The notes below the pieces were generated by a model. It was not told the origin of the DNA. It did not search any database and was given only the letters and a program-made list of their open reading frames with translations. Shown here piece by piece: positions 37,646-46,309 of a stretch of 64,000 bases of DNA; the first letter of the stretch is position 1, and each line of letters opens with the position of its first letter. Source of the DNA: JAGVSR01 sp963750715 (GTDB lineage Bacteria > Pseudomonadota > Alphaproteobacteria > Rhizobiales > Hyphomicrobiaceae); the NCBI GenBank assembly GCA_963750715.1, contig CAVVRP010000012.1:186001-250000 (forward strand), in the 5' to 3' direction. A program made the translations under genes and the position numbers.

Positions 37646-38251
37646 CTAGAGCGCCTTCATCCAGAACTGCATGTCGTGGAGCGTTTCTTCGGTCTGACCA
37701 ATATCGAGCCACTTGTAAGTGGCGATGATGCCCTGGACCGGCGCATAGCCGCGCGTTGTCCAGAAAGCATCAAGGGGCACGTAGTCCTTGGGCTTCAGAG
37801 GATGATCGTCCCGGCGCACGACGCGGCAGAACGTGGAATGGGTGAATTTGCCGAGCTTTCGCGCTTGCGCCTCGCGATGATCGAAGAATGCGTGCCCGAC
37901 GCCATAGCCGCGATGACTCTTCAACAGAACGGATTCGCCGCAATAGAAGATCTTAGTGATGTCATATCCGGCCTTCTTGAAGGGTTCGCCGAATTCATCT
38001 GCGTGCTCGATCATCGGGGCTCCTGTGGAAGCCCCGACGATCAGATCACCATCACGTGCGATGACGCAGACAGCGCCCTTTGCCTTGGCGAACTTGCCCA
38101 GATACTCTTCCTCGTATTCAAGGGTCCCTTCGTACAGGTAGGGCCAGTCGCGAAAGACCACCATTCGCAGGCGAGCAAGATCAGGCAGGACCGTCTTGAT
38201 GTCCTCACCCGTCAACGCTCGCACTTCGAGCTTCTTCTTCTCAACCTGCAT
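37646..38251 (-). CDS. GNAT-family N-acetyltransferase
   Basis: A 201 aa acyltransferase. The acetyl-CoA motif is VLLKSHRGYGVGHAFFDHREAQAR (R-G-x-G-x-G form), preceded by FYCGESVL. Its long helical N-terminal part and YAPVQGIIATYKWLDIG C-terminus are not of the standard RimI type. It sits 3 bases upstream of the nitrilase-superfamily gene and 24 bases downstream of the NTF2-like gene, so the three act in one pathway by inference. Confidence 0.82.
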   Translation of the reverse strand: MQVEKKKLEVRALTGEDIKTVLPDLARLRMVVFRDWPYLYEGTLEYEEEYLGKFAKAKGAVCVIARDGDLIVGASTGAPMIEHADEFGEPFKKAGYDITKIFYCGESVLLKSHRGYGVGHAFFDHREAQARKLGKFTHSTFCRVVRRDDHPLKPKDYVPLDAFWTTRGYAPVQGIIATYKWLDIGQTEETLHDMQFWMKAL

Positions 38252-38275
38252 CGCGATGCTTGCCCTATCCCGTGA

Positions 38276-38704
38276 TCACGCGGAGACCTGCATGATCCAG
38301 TCCGTCAGATTGTAGTATGTGGTGACGCGCGTGATCTTGCCATCCTTGACGGCGAAGAACGTACCGGCCGGGAGCACATACGTCTGACCCTTGGCGGTCG
38401 GCAGGCCTTCCTCGGAGTTCTTGTAGATGCCGTGGACGTTGAACTCGGCGGCGGCGCGCGTGCCGTTCTTCGATACCAGCACCACGATGTCCTTCAGCTC
38501 TTCCTTGTAGTTATGGTTCATACGGGCGTTGAAGGCGCCGAATTTTTCCTTGCCGACTCGGCGCTCGCCCTGGTTCACGTCGTGAATGACGTCCTCCGAC
38601 AGATGGTCGAGCATGGCGGCACTGTCACCCCGGTTGAATGCATCGTAGTAGCTCCGGATGAGCTTGGCAGTTTCGACGCGAACCGTACTCTCGTTGTCGC
38701 TCAT
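38276..38704 (-). CDS. NTF2-like/ketosteroid isomerase-related protein
   Basis: A 142 aa single-domain alpha+beta barrel protein: LIRSYYDAFNRGDSAAMLDHL, EDVIHDVNQGERRVGKEKF, AAEFNVHGIYKN, and FFAVKDGKITRVTTYYN. Such SnoaL-like proteins bind small hydrophobic substrates and may be isomerases or dehydratases; no catalytic assignment is possible here. First gene of the operon with the GNAT and nitrilase-family genes. Confidence 0.82.
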   Translation of the reverse strand: MSDNESTVRVETAKLIRSYYDAFNRGDSAAMLDHLSEDVIHDVNQGERRVGKEKFGAFNARMNHNYKEELKDIVVLVSKNGTRAAAEFNVHGIYKNSEEGLPTAKGQTYVLPAGTFFAVKDGKITRVTTYYNLTDWIMQVSA

Positions 38705-39096
38705 TGGCTGAGGTCTCCGGTAGAATGGACGGGAATGTGCGGCCTGTTTAGCAGGTGATTTGTCGCCATTCCACGTGCATTGCCGCCCATTCGCGCGACA
38801 AAGCGCGGCGGCTCCGGCGTCAGTTAACGCGCCGCATGGCCATGCTTTTACATCATGCTCTAAAACGGGTTTTTCCCGCTCGTGTTCGGAATGCGATCCG
38901 GCACTGGCGTTTGATGCCTTTCCCGGTCAATGGACCGCGCACTTCACCAAGTGCTTACTAACGTGATCACAACGGGGTGTTCGCCAATCGCAATATAGAG
39001 CCAAAAGCCCGAAAGCGCGGGGATTTCATGCAAAAGCCAATATCCGGGGTGATGGTCCCAGCCACTAAGACGTAGCGATAGGCGGCCAGGGGAGTT
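38705..39096. other. Intergenic region, no gene seen
   Basis: About 390 bases between divergent genes. Short open frames exist on the plus strand (for example from 38755) but they lack ribosome-binding sites and family features. Must contain the promoters of the NTF2-like operon and of the hypothetical gene at 39097. Confidence 0.5.
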
Positions 39097-39846
39097 ATGG
39101 ATCGCGCCTTTTCATACCTGTGGGAGATCCTGTGGGTGCAGCTGTTCGGCTTCCCTGTGTGGAGCTATGGCGTCGGCGTAGCCGCGGCGGCGAGCCTTAT
39201 GCTGATGGCCTTGCGAAGGCATTCCCCTGTCCATCTCGCGGCCGGCGGGCATGAGGACTACATCGAACCGCTTCTACCTTCGCTGACTCCGGTGGGCACG
39301 GCAGCCGACTCCGACCCCGCGACCGAGGTCACTGTGGATTTGACCGACGAACGCGCCGCGGATGCTGTCACAGGCGCACTGGAAGCGCACGATGCAGTTC
39401 GCGTAACGCCGGAGCCCGCACCCAACTGCAAAGACGATCCGCCCGATCCGATCGACGTCGCCGCCGCGTTCGAGGCACAAGTTCCATCTGACTTTCGAGC
39501 GATGACCGTGCACGATACCGAACACCCGCCGCCGTTCCCGCCTCGGATGCATCGCACCCAGGACTCCGAGATCCATGTGATCGTGGATGCGACGCCTGCG
39601 CCGGAAACGACTGAGCCGCCAGCAACATTCATCGGACAGTCGGTGCAGCCCAATGATCGGCCAGTCTCGGTTGGCTGGGATGGGCCTCCGGAGTCGGCGA
39701 AGTGCCGCCGATCCTGGCCGACCGTCGCGCCGCGCCCCGTGGCCATTCCCCAGTCCATGCCAGTTCCAAAACCGACGGAAGTGCCCGACAAGGTGTTGAG
39801 AGCTGCCGCGAGTGTCGCGCCGGTTCGCGCAGGCGATAACGATTAG
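39097..39846 (+). CDS. Hypothetical membrane-anchored protein with acidic, proline-rich tail
   Basis: A 249 aa protein with one N-terminal transmembrane segment (about residues 18-40, FPVWSYGVGVAAAASLMLMAL) and a long low-complexity tail rich in Pro, Asp, Glu, Thr and Val. I recognise no domain. The tail composition is typical of an unstructured linker, perhaps periplasmic. An AGGGGAG ribosome-binding site precedes the ATG. The IS481 element lies 320 bases downstream. Confidence 0.6.
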   Translation: MDRAFSYLWEILWVQLFGFPVWSYGVGVAAAASLMLMALRRHSPVHLAAGGHEDYIEPLLPSLTPVGTAADSDPATEVTVDLTDERAADAVTGALEAHDAVRVTPEPAPNCKDDPPDPIDVAAAFEAQVPSDFRAMTVHDTEHPPPFPPRMHRTQDSEIHVIVDATPAPETTEPPATFIGQSVQPNDRPVSVGWDGPPESAKCRRSWPTVAPRPVAIPQSMPVPKPTEVPDKVLRAAASVAPVRAGDND

Positions 39847-40166
39847 CGTTACGAACCGTTGGCCAATCTACTCGCCGATGATGTGACGTGCGATCTATCG
39901 CGTGTGGGTTGTGCGGACGAACTCTTGGACTTTCGTGCTGAAATCGCCAAGATCGGCAGCGACTGTCATGGCTGTAATCTCATCATGGTGCTAGCATATT
40001 CTCAACCGACCGCTACTCTTTGTTATTATAAAGCTTCATGAAGGCCGGCACGCGGGGATGGAGCGGGTGCGCTCGTCACAAAAATCCTTCGGGAAAACAT
40101 CCGGCTAAAGACGATTTCAAAAACGCTGACAATAGTCAAGATAGTGGCCTTTTCCGAGGGATCTAG
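39847..40166. other. AT-richer region upstream of the IS481 element
   Basis: About 320 bases, more AT-rich than the surroundings near 40000-40160 (CTTTGTTATTATAAAGC). A 60-codon open frame starting with TTG at 39859 is not convincing. I see no remnant of a recognisable gene. Confidence 0.45.
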
Positions 40167-41220
40167 TTGTGAACTTTCAGGAGGTTGTCCATTCGGTCCA
40201 GGCCGGAGAGACTGAGGTTGCGAAGCTTCAGCTCAGCGGGAGAACCGAATGGACGTCCATCAGAATGCCCGGCTTGCGCCGAAAGGTCGAGAGGACATGG
40301 TCCGCGCCGTCGTGGATCGTGGTCTCTCCAAGGCTGACGCCGCCCGGCGCTTTAACACCTCGGCAAAGACCGTCACCAAGTGGGTCCGTCGCTTCCGCGA
40401 GGCGGGCATTGCTGGGTTGTCGGACCGCTCGTCACGGCCGCTTTCATCGCCGAGCCAAACGCCGCTGGTCACCTGCGACGCCGTAGAGCGACTGCGCCGC
40501 GAGCGCCGCACGCAGGAGCACATCGCCCGCGAGATCGGCCTTTCGAAAGCAACCGTCTCGCGCATCCTCGCGCGCCGCGGCCGTCTCGGCGCTGGGCGAA
40601 CTGAGCCTGCTCTCGGCGCTCGAGCCCAAAGAGCCGAGGCCTCGCTACGAGCGCGAGGCTCCCGGTGAGATCATCCACATCGACATCAAGAAACTCGGTC
40701 GTTTCGAGAAAACTGGCCACCGCATCACCGGAGATCGGCGCGGCCAGAGCAATCATCGCGGCGTTGGTTGGGAGTTCGCTCACGTCGCCGTCGACGACCA
40801 TTCCCGCGTCGCCCGCATCGACATCTTCCCCGACGAGAAGAAGCAGAGTGCCGTCGCCTTCCTCAAGGCCACCGTGGCCTACTTCAAAAGCCTCGGCGTC
40901 AAGATCGATCGCGTCATGACCGATAACGGAAGCTGCTACCGATCGGTCGCATTTGTCCGCGCCTGCAAGCGCCTCGGCATCCGGCACATTCGAACCCAGC
41001 CCTATACGCCGCAGACCAACGGCAAGGCCGAGCGCTTCATCCAGACTGCTCTGCGCGAATGGGCGTACGCCCAGGCTTACGAAAACTCAGACCAGCGCCG
41101 AGACCATCTCGCAGCCTGGTTGCACAGCTACAACTGGCACCGGCCACATGCTAGCCTCGGACACAGGCCGCCCGTCAGCCGACTAGGCTTGACCAGGAAC
41201 AACCTCCTGAGGCACCACAG
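40167..41220 (+). mobile_element. IS481-family insertion sequence
   Basis: About 1053-1054 bp element bounded by imperfect terminal inverted repeats that begin TGTG (40168) and end CACA (41219) and share a TCAGGAGGTTGT core in both ends. It is flanked by CTAG on each side (40163-40166 and 41221-41224), consistent with the CTAG-centred target known for IS481. If the duplication is the 6-bp NCTAGN form, the outer bases differ (TCTAGT versus GCTAGG), which might reflect mutation or recombination. It carries one transposase gene, split here by a frameshift. Confidence 0.9.
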
Positions 41221-41224
41221 CTAG
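40249..41224 (+). CDS. IS481-family transposase (frameshifted)
   Basis: Transposase with an N-terminal helix-turn-helix (DAARRFNTSAKTVTKWVRRF) and second HTH (HIAREIGLSKATVSRILA), then a DDE integrase core: Asp in IHIDIKKLGRF, Asp in VMTDNGSCYRS and Glu in NGKAERFIQTAL. Frame 1 fails near codon 116. Deleting one G within 40594-40596 joins RRGRLGAG to ELSLLSALEPKEP and continues to the stop at 41224 (about 324 aa). The TAG stop lies in the flanking CTAG target sequence, outside the element. Confidence 0.88.
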
Positions 41225-41298
41225 GTGGGGCTTGGTAGCTTCATCAGAATTGCTGTTCAGTACATTGTTCAAAAACGTAACAGAATAACGGAACCAGG

Positions 41299-41772
41299 AT
41301 GAGTCGCGCTTTTGTCAAAGAACCCGACGGCAACGAGGCCTTCAACGAATTGCCCGAGAGGCTCATTTCCGAACATCCCAATCTCGTGACACTCGAGGGA
41401 TTGGAGTTCATTGAGGCCCAGTTGGCGCACCTGGCACGCGAGTACGCTGCCGCGCAGGCATCCGGTGAACGCGCGGCTCTCAACGCGGCGGCGCGTGATC
41501 TGCGATACTGGTCGGCACGACGCGCAAGTGCCGATGTGATGCCCGACCCACCCGACTGCGGCCACGTGCATTTCGGCTCGGTGGTGACGATCTCGCGAGA
41601 CGACGGCCGCCGACATACCTATCGCATTGTCGGTGAAGACGAGGCGGATCCCGCTCGGGGATTGCTGTCTTACGTGTCGCCACTAGCGCGAGCGCTGCTA
41701 GGAAAGCAGGAGGGTGACACAGTGCGTGTCGCCAATGCGGATGCCCTAATCGTAGCGATTACCGCGCACTAG
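41299..41772 (+). CDS. greB: GreA/GreB-family elongation factor
   Basis: A 157 aa transcript-cleavage factor homologue. The N-terminal coiled-coil (LEGLEFIEAQLAHLAREYAAAQ to AARDLRYWSARRASADV) is followed by the FKBP-like C-terminal domain (HVHFGSVVTI, YRIVGEDEADPARGLLSYVSPLARALLGKQEGD). It resembles GreB more than GreA. The acidic tip residues normally used for cleavage are less clear, so it may also be a GreB paralogue of the Gfh/Rnk type. Confidence 0.82.
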   Translation: MSRAFVKEPDGNEAFNELPERLISEHPNLVTLEGLEFIEAQLAHLAREYAAAQASGERAALNAAARDLRYWSARRASADVMPDPPDCGHVHFGSVVTISRDDGRRHTYRIVGEDEADPARGLLSYVSPLARALLGKQEGDTVRVANADALIVAITAH

Positions 41773-41938
41773 CAGACTACGGTGGGCACTCTGGGTACGG
41801 TCCACACCGCCGTTCCGCGATGCCCTGGGATCGCCGCGCCCGGCTTCTGACACTTTTTTACGGGCGAGCGGATTGCCGAGGCCCGCGCCGAGCGTTTACA
41901 ACCGCCAGGCCGTCACCATCAACAGGAGCCCGGTCGAG

Positions 41939-42310
41939 ATGCTGAGGACACCGTTCTATCTTGCGCTGCATTCAGCGGTCGCGGCTTTGGCGCTCGGATT
42001 TTTGACCTGGGGGCCTGCTGTCGCCGAGGAGCCGTCGTTCGTGGGAACCTGGGCCGATGATCCGACGCAGTGCAAGACCGGTCAGGATGAGCCCGGAGCG
42101 CCAATGATCTTCACCAAACTGAGCTACGACCAGCACGAAACACACTGCAAGTTCAAATCTGTAGATGGCAGAGGCGACGAGTGGAAGGTTGCGGCTGAGT
42201 GTTCGGTCGAGGGAGACAGCCAAGCGGCGGAGTTCGCGCTGACGGTGTCCGGTGACACCATGACCATGACCGACGAAGCGGGCGGTCGCGACCTGTTGCG
42301 CTGCAAGTGA
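41939..42310 (+). CDS. Small exported protein, unknown function
   Basis: A 123 aa protein with a signal peptide (FYLALHSAVAALALGFLTWGPAVA) and a mature part beginning EEPSFVGTWADDPTQCK with four Cys residues (QCK, HCK, ECS, RCK). Its FVGTWADDPTQC start and MTMTDEAGGRDLLRC end look like a small beta-barrel (lipocalin-like) fold, by appearance only. The stop overlaps the next gene's start by one base (TGATG), so they are translationally coupled. Confidence 0.7.
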   Translation: MLRTPFYLALHSAVAALALGFLTWGPAVAEEPSFVGTWADDPTQCKTGQDEPGAPMIFTKLSYDQHETHCKFKSVDGRGDEWKVAAECSVEGDSQAAEFALTVSGDTMTMTDEAGGRDLLRCK

Positions 42311-42741
42311 TGCGAGGTTTCACCTCGGGTCAGCCCATGTCATCGCTGCAGCGTCCGTGGCAACCAGGTCTCGCCGTCCTCGCCTGGGGGGTCTGTTGCG
42401 GTATCGCGGCGGCCTCTGCCGGGGATCCTACGGCAGCTGAGGCGGGGGTACGCTTTGGCCAGGCCAAGGGCGCGACTCAGATCTGTCCGGGCGCGCGGTT
42501 GCTGCCGAAGGCCGAGACGCTCGCATCGGCCTACGCTGGGGCCGACCTCGCCGCGTTCAACGAACAAGCAGGCAAGACACTGGAAAACTGGAAAACAACA
42601 TTCGCCTGCCAGGACTGGGACCAAGAGACGAAGCACACGACCAGCTGCCGACAGATGCGGATCGCCAGTTGCAACATGGCTTGGAAGGAGATCGGCCCCG
42701 AGGGTAACGCCCTGCCGGGCCTGATCGATTTCAGGCCCTAG
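42310..42741 (+). CDS. Cys-rich exported protein, paralogue 1
   Basis: About 143 aa with a signal peptide (LAVLAWGVCCGIAAASAG) and a mature domain AGVRFGQAKGA...AETLASAYAGADLAAFNEQA...MAWKEIGPEGNALPGL. It is a clear paralogue of the next gene; four Cys positions are shared (CPG/CEN, ACQ/TCE, SCRQM/QCRLI, SCN/SCS), so two disulfides are likely. Function unknown. An internal start at 42337 (MSSLQRP) would still keep the signal peptide. Confidence 0.75.
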   Translation: MRGFTSGQPMSSLQRPWQPGLAVLAWGVCCGIAAASAGDPTAAEAGVRFGQAKGATQICPGARLLPKAETLASAYAGADLAAFNEQAGKTLENWKTTFACQDWDQETKHTTSCRQMRIASCNMAWKEIGPEGNALPGLIDFRP

Positions 42742-42847
42742 CTCCGCGCCACAGGCTGTCGCCGGACTTGCCTGGTGGGTTTCGACGGAGCCATTTGCTT
42801 CCAGATCGCGTACAGATGCTGCCACATAGAAACCAGACGAGGACGTG

Positions 42848-43273
42848 ATGAGAACAACAACCGTCGGCCTTCTGGCACTTGCAACCCTATGCGGCGCTTG
42901 GGCCGCCAGTCCGTATTCAGCCATGGCCGGCGCAACCGCACCTGTGGAAGCGGCCGCTGCCGCGGCGACGCCGACGGTGCGCGATGCGGGGATCCGTTAC
43001 GGCCAGGCAACGGGGGCGGCCTTCGTCTGCGAGAATTTCAAAACGACTGAAAAAGCCGAGTCGCTGACAAAGGCGTACTCTGGCGCCGATCTCGACACGT
43101 TCAAGCAACAGGCCGAAACGGTGTTGGCGGCGTGGAAAAAGACGCTGACTTGCGAAAAGACCGGCGATCCCAACCAGTGCCGGCTGATCCATCAATTGAG
43201 CTGCAGTGAAGCCATGAAAGAGATCGGCCCGAATGGAACGGTCATTCCTGGACTGGTCACGGTGCAGAACTAG
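42848..43273 (+). CDS. Cys-rich exported protein, paralogue 2
   Basis: A 141 aa protein with a signal peptide (TVGLLALATLCGAWAASPYSAMA) and mature domain AGIRYGQATGA...AESLTKAYSGADLDTFKQQAET...CSEAMKEIGPNGTVIPGL. Tandem paralogue of the previous gene, with all four Cys conserved. I do not recognise the family. ATG 42848 immediately follows a GTG; an AGGACG ribosome-binding site precedes it. Confidence 0.75.
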   Translation: MRTTTVGLLALATLCGAWAASPYSAMAGATAPVEAAAAAATPTVRDAGIRYGQATGAAFVCENFKTTEKAESLTKAYSGADLDTFKQQAETVLAAWKKTLTCEKTGDPNQCRLIHQLSCSEAMKEIGPNGTVIPGLVTVQN

Positions 43274-43300
43274 CGTTGTGGGCATCAGCTAAGCCGCGCG

Positions 43301-43483
43301 GTGGAGTGGTCGTTCAGCATTCGCCACTACGTGTTTCAGTCGGGCGATAAGTTCGAGAACGGATATGCGGACGGATAGACGAAGGTGCTCGAAGACGAGA
43401 GGCCGCTTCGGCACGGGGTTCGCGCGAGCTACCTCAACTGCATGGGCGATCTGTTCCGCCCGGAGGCTCAAAACAAGCGATGA
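43301..43483 (+). pseudogene. Possible remnant of a gene fused to the thioesterase message
   Basis: In one frame this stretch reads like real coding sequence (WSFSIRHYVFQSGDKFENGYADG, a TAG stop, then KVLEDERPLRHGVRASYLN). It ends in a TGA that overlaps the thioesterase ATG by four bases (ATGA). An ATGA overlap is what coupled operon genes show, so this may be the 3' remnant of a decayed gene. No start or family can be named. Confidence 0.3.
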
Positions 43484-43884
43484 CGACAAGTAAGGACGAG
43501 GGTCCTGCCATCGGCCTGAAGGGCCAAGCCCGGGTCGTAGTGGCGGAGCGTCATACTGCGCGGGCTGTCGGGAGCGGCATGGTCGAGGTGTTCGCCAGCC
43601 CGATGATGATCGCGCTCATGGAGGCTGCCGCCGTCGAGTGTGTCGAAGCGCGGATGCCACCCGGCAGCATCACTCTGGGCATCCATCTAGATGTCCACCA
43701 CGTCTTGCCGACGCCGATGGGCCGCACGGTGGTCGCCACCGCCGTGCTGACCGCGATCGACGGCCGGCGGCTGGATTTCGACGTGGAAGCCCACGACGGC
43801 GCGACCCGAATCGGTCATGGCCGCCATACCCGCATCATTGTCGATCAGGCCCGCTTTCTTGCGCGGCTTGGCGCATCATCCTGA
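43480..43884 (+). CDS. Hotdog-fold thioesterase (FlK-like)
   Basis: A 134 aa protein resembling the fluoroacetyl-CoA thioesterase-type family. Typical segments are GSGMVEVFASPMMIALMEAAAVECV, LGIHLDVHHVLPTPMGRTVVATA, LDFDVEAHDGATRIGHGRHTRIIV. It probably hydrolyses a short acyl-CoA; the substrate is unknown. Confidence 0.82.
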   Translation: MTTSKDEGPAIGLKGQARVVVAERHTARAVGSGMVEVFASPMMIALMEAAAVECVEARMPPGSITLGIHLDVHHVLPTPMGRTVVATAVLTAIDGRRLDFDVEAHDGATRIGHGRHTRIIVDQARFLARLGASS

Positions 43885-44012
43885 GACGTTCGGTACAATG
43901 TCGAATAAGGCCCAGACTTTATCCGGAAGCCTATCCTGTCCACAGCCACAGATGCATCTCCCGAAGTGCCGGTGTCCTTGGTATCCTCTCGTTCAATTCT
44001 TGGAGGTTGCTG

Positions 44013-44957
44013 ATGCGCAAACACGTCCTGCCCGTATCCCTGATCTGCGCTCTTGTTGCCGGCGGCGCCATCGCGGGTGCACCTGCGAAGCAGCTCGCCG
44101 CTCCGACACCAGCCGCTGCGGCAGGCGCCCAGCCCGTTACGCCGCCGGCGCCACCTGTGGCGAAACTCTGCCCCGGCAATCCCAATGCGCTGGGCGTCAG
44201 CCGAACGGTCGAGATCGATACGACCGGCGGACCAGGTTTTGGTTTCGAGCAGTACAAGGCCTTTGATTTTCTCGAGCCGAAGGAGGTGGTGTTGACCTTC
44301 GACGACGGCCCGCAGATGCACACGACCAAGACCGTGCTCGATGCACTTGCGGCGCAGTGCACCAAGGCCACGTTTTTCTCCATCGGCAAAATGGCGCTCG
44401 GCATGCCCGACATCATCCGTGAGGTCGTCAAGCAAGGCCACACCGTGGGATCCCATACGTGGTCGCATGCCAGCTTGGCAAAGAAAAACGGTCAGGCCGG
44501 TATCGATGAAATAGAGAGGGGATTGAGCGGCGTCACGCGCGCCGTCGGCAAGCCGATCGCGCCATTCTTCCGTTTTCCCTACCTGCAGGATTCGAAAGAG
44601 GCGCTCGAATATCTCGCCAACCGCAACATCGCGGTGTTCTCGATGGACGTCGACAGCTTCGACTTCAAGCTACGCAATGGCGAGCAGCTGGTGAAGGACG
44701 TCATGGCCAAGCTGGAAAAGAAGGGCAAGGGCATCGTGCTGATGCACGACATTCAGCCGACGACGGCGAAGGCGCTACCGGCACTTCTGTTGCAGCTCAA
44801 AGCCAACGGCTATAAAATTGTTCATATCAAGCCCAAGGGTGGCGCTGTCACCATCGCCGAGTACGACGCGCTGATCGAAAAAGACGTAAAGGGGCTGCCG
44901 GCCGCCGCCGCCGATAAGCCCATGTCCAGCATCGTGCGCACTGTTCCCAACGAATAA
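44013..44957 (+). CDS. Exported polysaccharide deacetylase (NodB homology)
   Basis: A 314 aa CE4-type esterase with a signal peptide (VLPVSLICALVAGGAIAGA) and Ala/Pro-rich linker. NodB-domain motifs: EVVLTFDDGPQMHTTKTVLDAL (TFDDG), GHTVGSHTWSHASL (metal-binding His), FFRFPYLQDS, and GIVLMHDIQPTTAKALP. All motif residues needed for metal and catalysis are present. It probably acts on peptidoglycan or another envelope polysaccharide. ATG 44013 has a TGGAGG ribosome-binding site; the longer frame to 43638 overlaps the thioesterase gene. Confidence 0.9.
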   Translation: MRKHVLPVSLICALVAGGAIAGAPAKQLAAPTPAAAAGAQPVTPPAPPVAKLCPGNPNALGVSRTVEIDTTGGPGFGFEQYKAFDFLEPKEVVLTFDDGPQMHTTKTVLDALAAQCTKATFFSIGKMALGMPDIIREVVKQGHTVGSHTWSHASLAKKNGQAGIDEIERGLSGVTRAVGKPIAPFFRFPYLQDSKEALEYLANRNIAVFSMDVDSFDFKLRNGEQLVKDVMAKLEKKGKGIVLMHDIQPTTAKALPALLLQLKANGYKIVHIKPKGGAVTIAEYDALIEKDVKGLPAAAADKPMSSIVRTVPNE

Positions 44958-45057
44958 GCGGCTCAACGCATTCGAAATTCCGCCGTTTCGACCTCTTTCT
45001 CGCCATCGTTTCGCGTCTCCTCTATGGAGGGACAGGACGATTTTCGGGGCGCGGGCG

Positions 45058-46296
45058 ATGACAAGACGTGCAATGGCGGTTTTGGTGGTGGGCGTGTGCC
45101 TGGGCATTGGGCACGGAGCGGTCGCGGCTGAATCCTGTACGGCCGAAGCGTTCGCCATCGCGGTGGATGGTGCAGGTGCATCCCTGCGACAGTTCAACGC
45201 CGAGGCTCAGCCGCTGTTCAAGGGTGGGTTGAAGGCGCTGAAAGATCGAAAGGGCTGGCCTGAGGAGGGCTATGAGGATCGGGGGCTCGAGTACCTTCAG
45301 GACGGGCGGCTCGCCACATACGATGAGCAGTCGAACGAACTCCTGACAAAGATCGACACACTCGGACGCATCGAGGACGGGACGGTGCCGGACTGCGCCA
45401 AGCTAGCCGACTTGAAGGCGGCGTCCGTCGAACTGCTCGCGGTGATGAAGGCTAAATCGGCCTACATGCTGGAGAAGATCGAAAAGGAGACAGGCCCCGG
45501 CTCGGTCGCTGCCGCAGTCTCGCCGCCATCAGCGCCGTCGACGCCGGCAAAGACAGGGTCTAAGCCAGATACGGCATCGCCCGCAGTCACGCCTCAGGTC
45601 GCGACCGAGCCAAAACCGGCCGTGCCACCGCCAGCCAAGCCACAGCCGGCGGCCGAAGCCAAGGCAATTGCCATCCCGCCCGGAAAGTCCGCAGAAAAGA
45701 GCGGTTCATGGCAGGCCACGACTGCGATGTCGCCGCCGACTGCACCGCCAGCGGCGGAACCTGGAGAGCCGTACACTGCCGCCCCTCCGCCCGCCATGAC
45801 GCCGGCCGAAGATGAGGGCTACACGATCGACGAAATCCGCGAAGCGACGCGCGGCGTTTTCGGGACGATCTCGACAAGTCTTGCGAGCGTCATCGAGCAC
45901 GCCTTCTCGTCCTATGGCCGTCCAACGGCGTACGTCGTCGGCAGCGAAGGCGGAGGCGCATTTCTGGCGGGCCTTCGCTATGGAAGCGGCACCATGGTTT
46001 TACGTTTTGGCGGCCAGCAGAAGGTCTACTGGCACGGGCCATCGCTGGGCACGGACCTTGGAGCGGACGGCGGGCGGACGCTGTTTCTGGTCTACAAGCT
46101 CAAGGAACCCGGCGGCCTGTTCAGACAGTTCACCGGCGTCAACGGATCGGCCTACCTCGTTGGTGGCGTCGGCATGACGCTGTTGAAGGGTGGCGACGTC
46201 ATCATGGCGCCAATCCGGTCCGGACTCGGTCTGAGGCTCGGCGCCAACATCGGCTATCTGCGCTTCACGCCGCGTCCGACGTGGAACCCGTTCTGA
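45058..46296 (+). CDS. EipA-type (DUF1134) exported protein with an extra N-terminal domain
   Basis: A 412 aa protein in three parts: a signal peptide with a helical domain (about 1-165, SLRQFNAEAQPLFKGGLKAL...), an Ala/Pro-rich linker (about 165-255), and a C-terminal DUF1134 domain (about 258-412: YTIDEIREATRGVFGTISTSLA, LRYGSGTMVLRFGGQQKVYWHG, VNGSAYLVGGVGMTLLKGGDVI). DUF1134 proteins include EipA of Brucella, needed for envelope integrity. Most family members are a signal peptide plus this domain, so the N-terminal helical part looks like an addition. Converges on the L,D-transpeptidase gene with 13 bases between stops. Confidence 0.88.
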   Translation: MTRRAMAVLVVGVCLGIGHGAVAAESCTAEAFAIAVDGAGASLRQFNAEAQPLFKGGLKALKDRKGWPEEGYEDRGLEYLQDGRLATYDEQSNELLTKIDTLGRIEDGTVPDCAKLADLKAASVELLAVMKAKSAYMLEKIEKETGPGSVAAAVSPPSAPSTPAKTGSKPDTASPAVTPQVATEPKPAVPPPAKPQPAAEAKAIAIPPGKSAEKSGSWQATTAMSPPTAPPAAEPGEPYTAAPPPAMTPAEDEGYTIDEIREATRGVFGTISTSLASVIEHAFSSYGRPTAYVVGSEGGGAFLAGLRYGSGTMVLRFGGQQKVYWHGPSLGTDLGADGGRTLFLVYKLKEPGGLFRQFTGVNGSAYLVGGVGMTLLKGGDVIMAPIRSGLGLRLGANIGYLRFTPRPTWNPF

Positions 46297-46309
46297 ACTT
46301 CACTCCAAC

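Noticed and set aside
39859..40041. Possible 60-residue gene starting at a TTG before the IS element
   Set aside because: No ribosome-binding site, no family similarity and a poor composition; kept as intergenic.
42776..42848. Riboswitch or RNA upstream of the second Cys-rich paralogue
   Set aside because: Only about 100 bases with no stable structure or conserved motif apparent.
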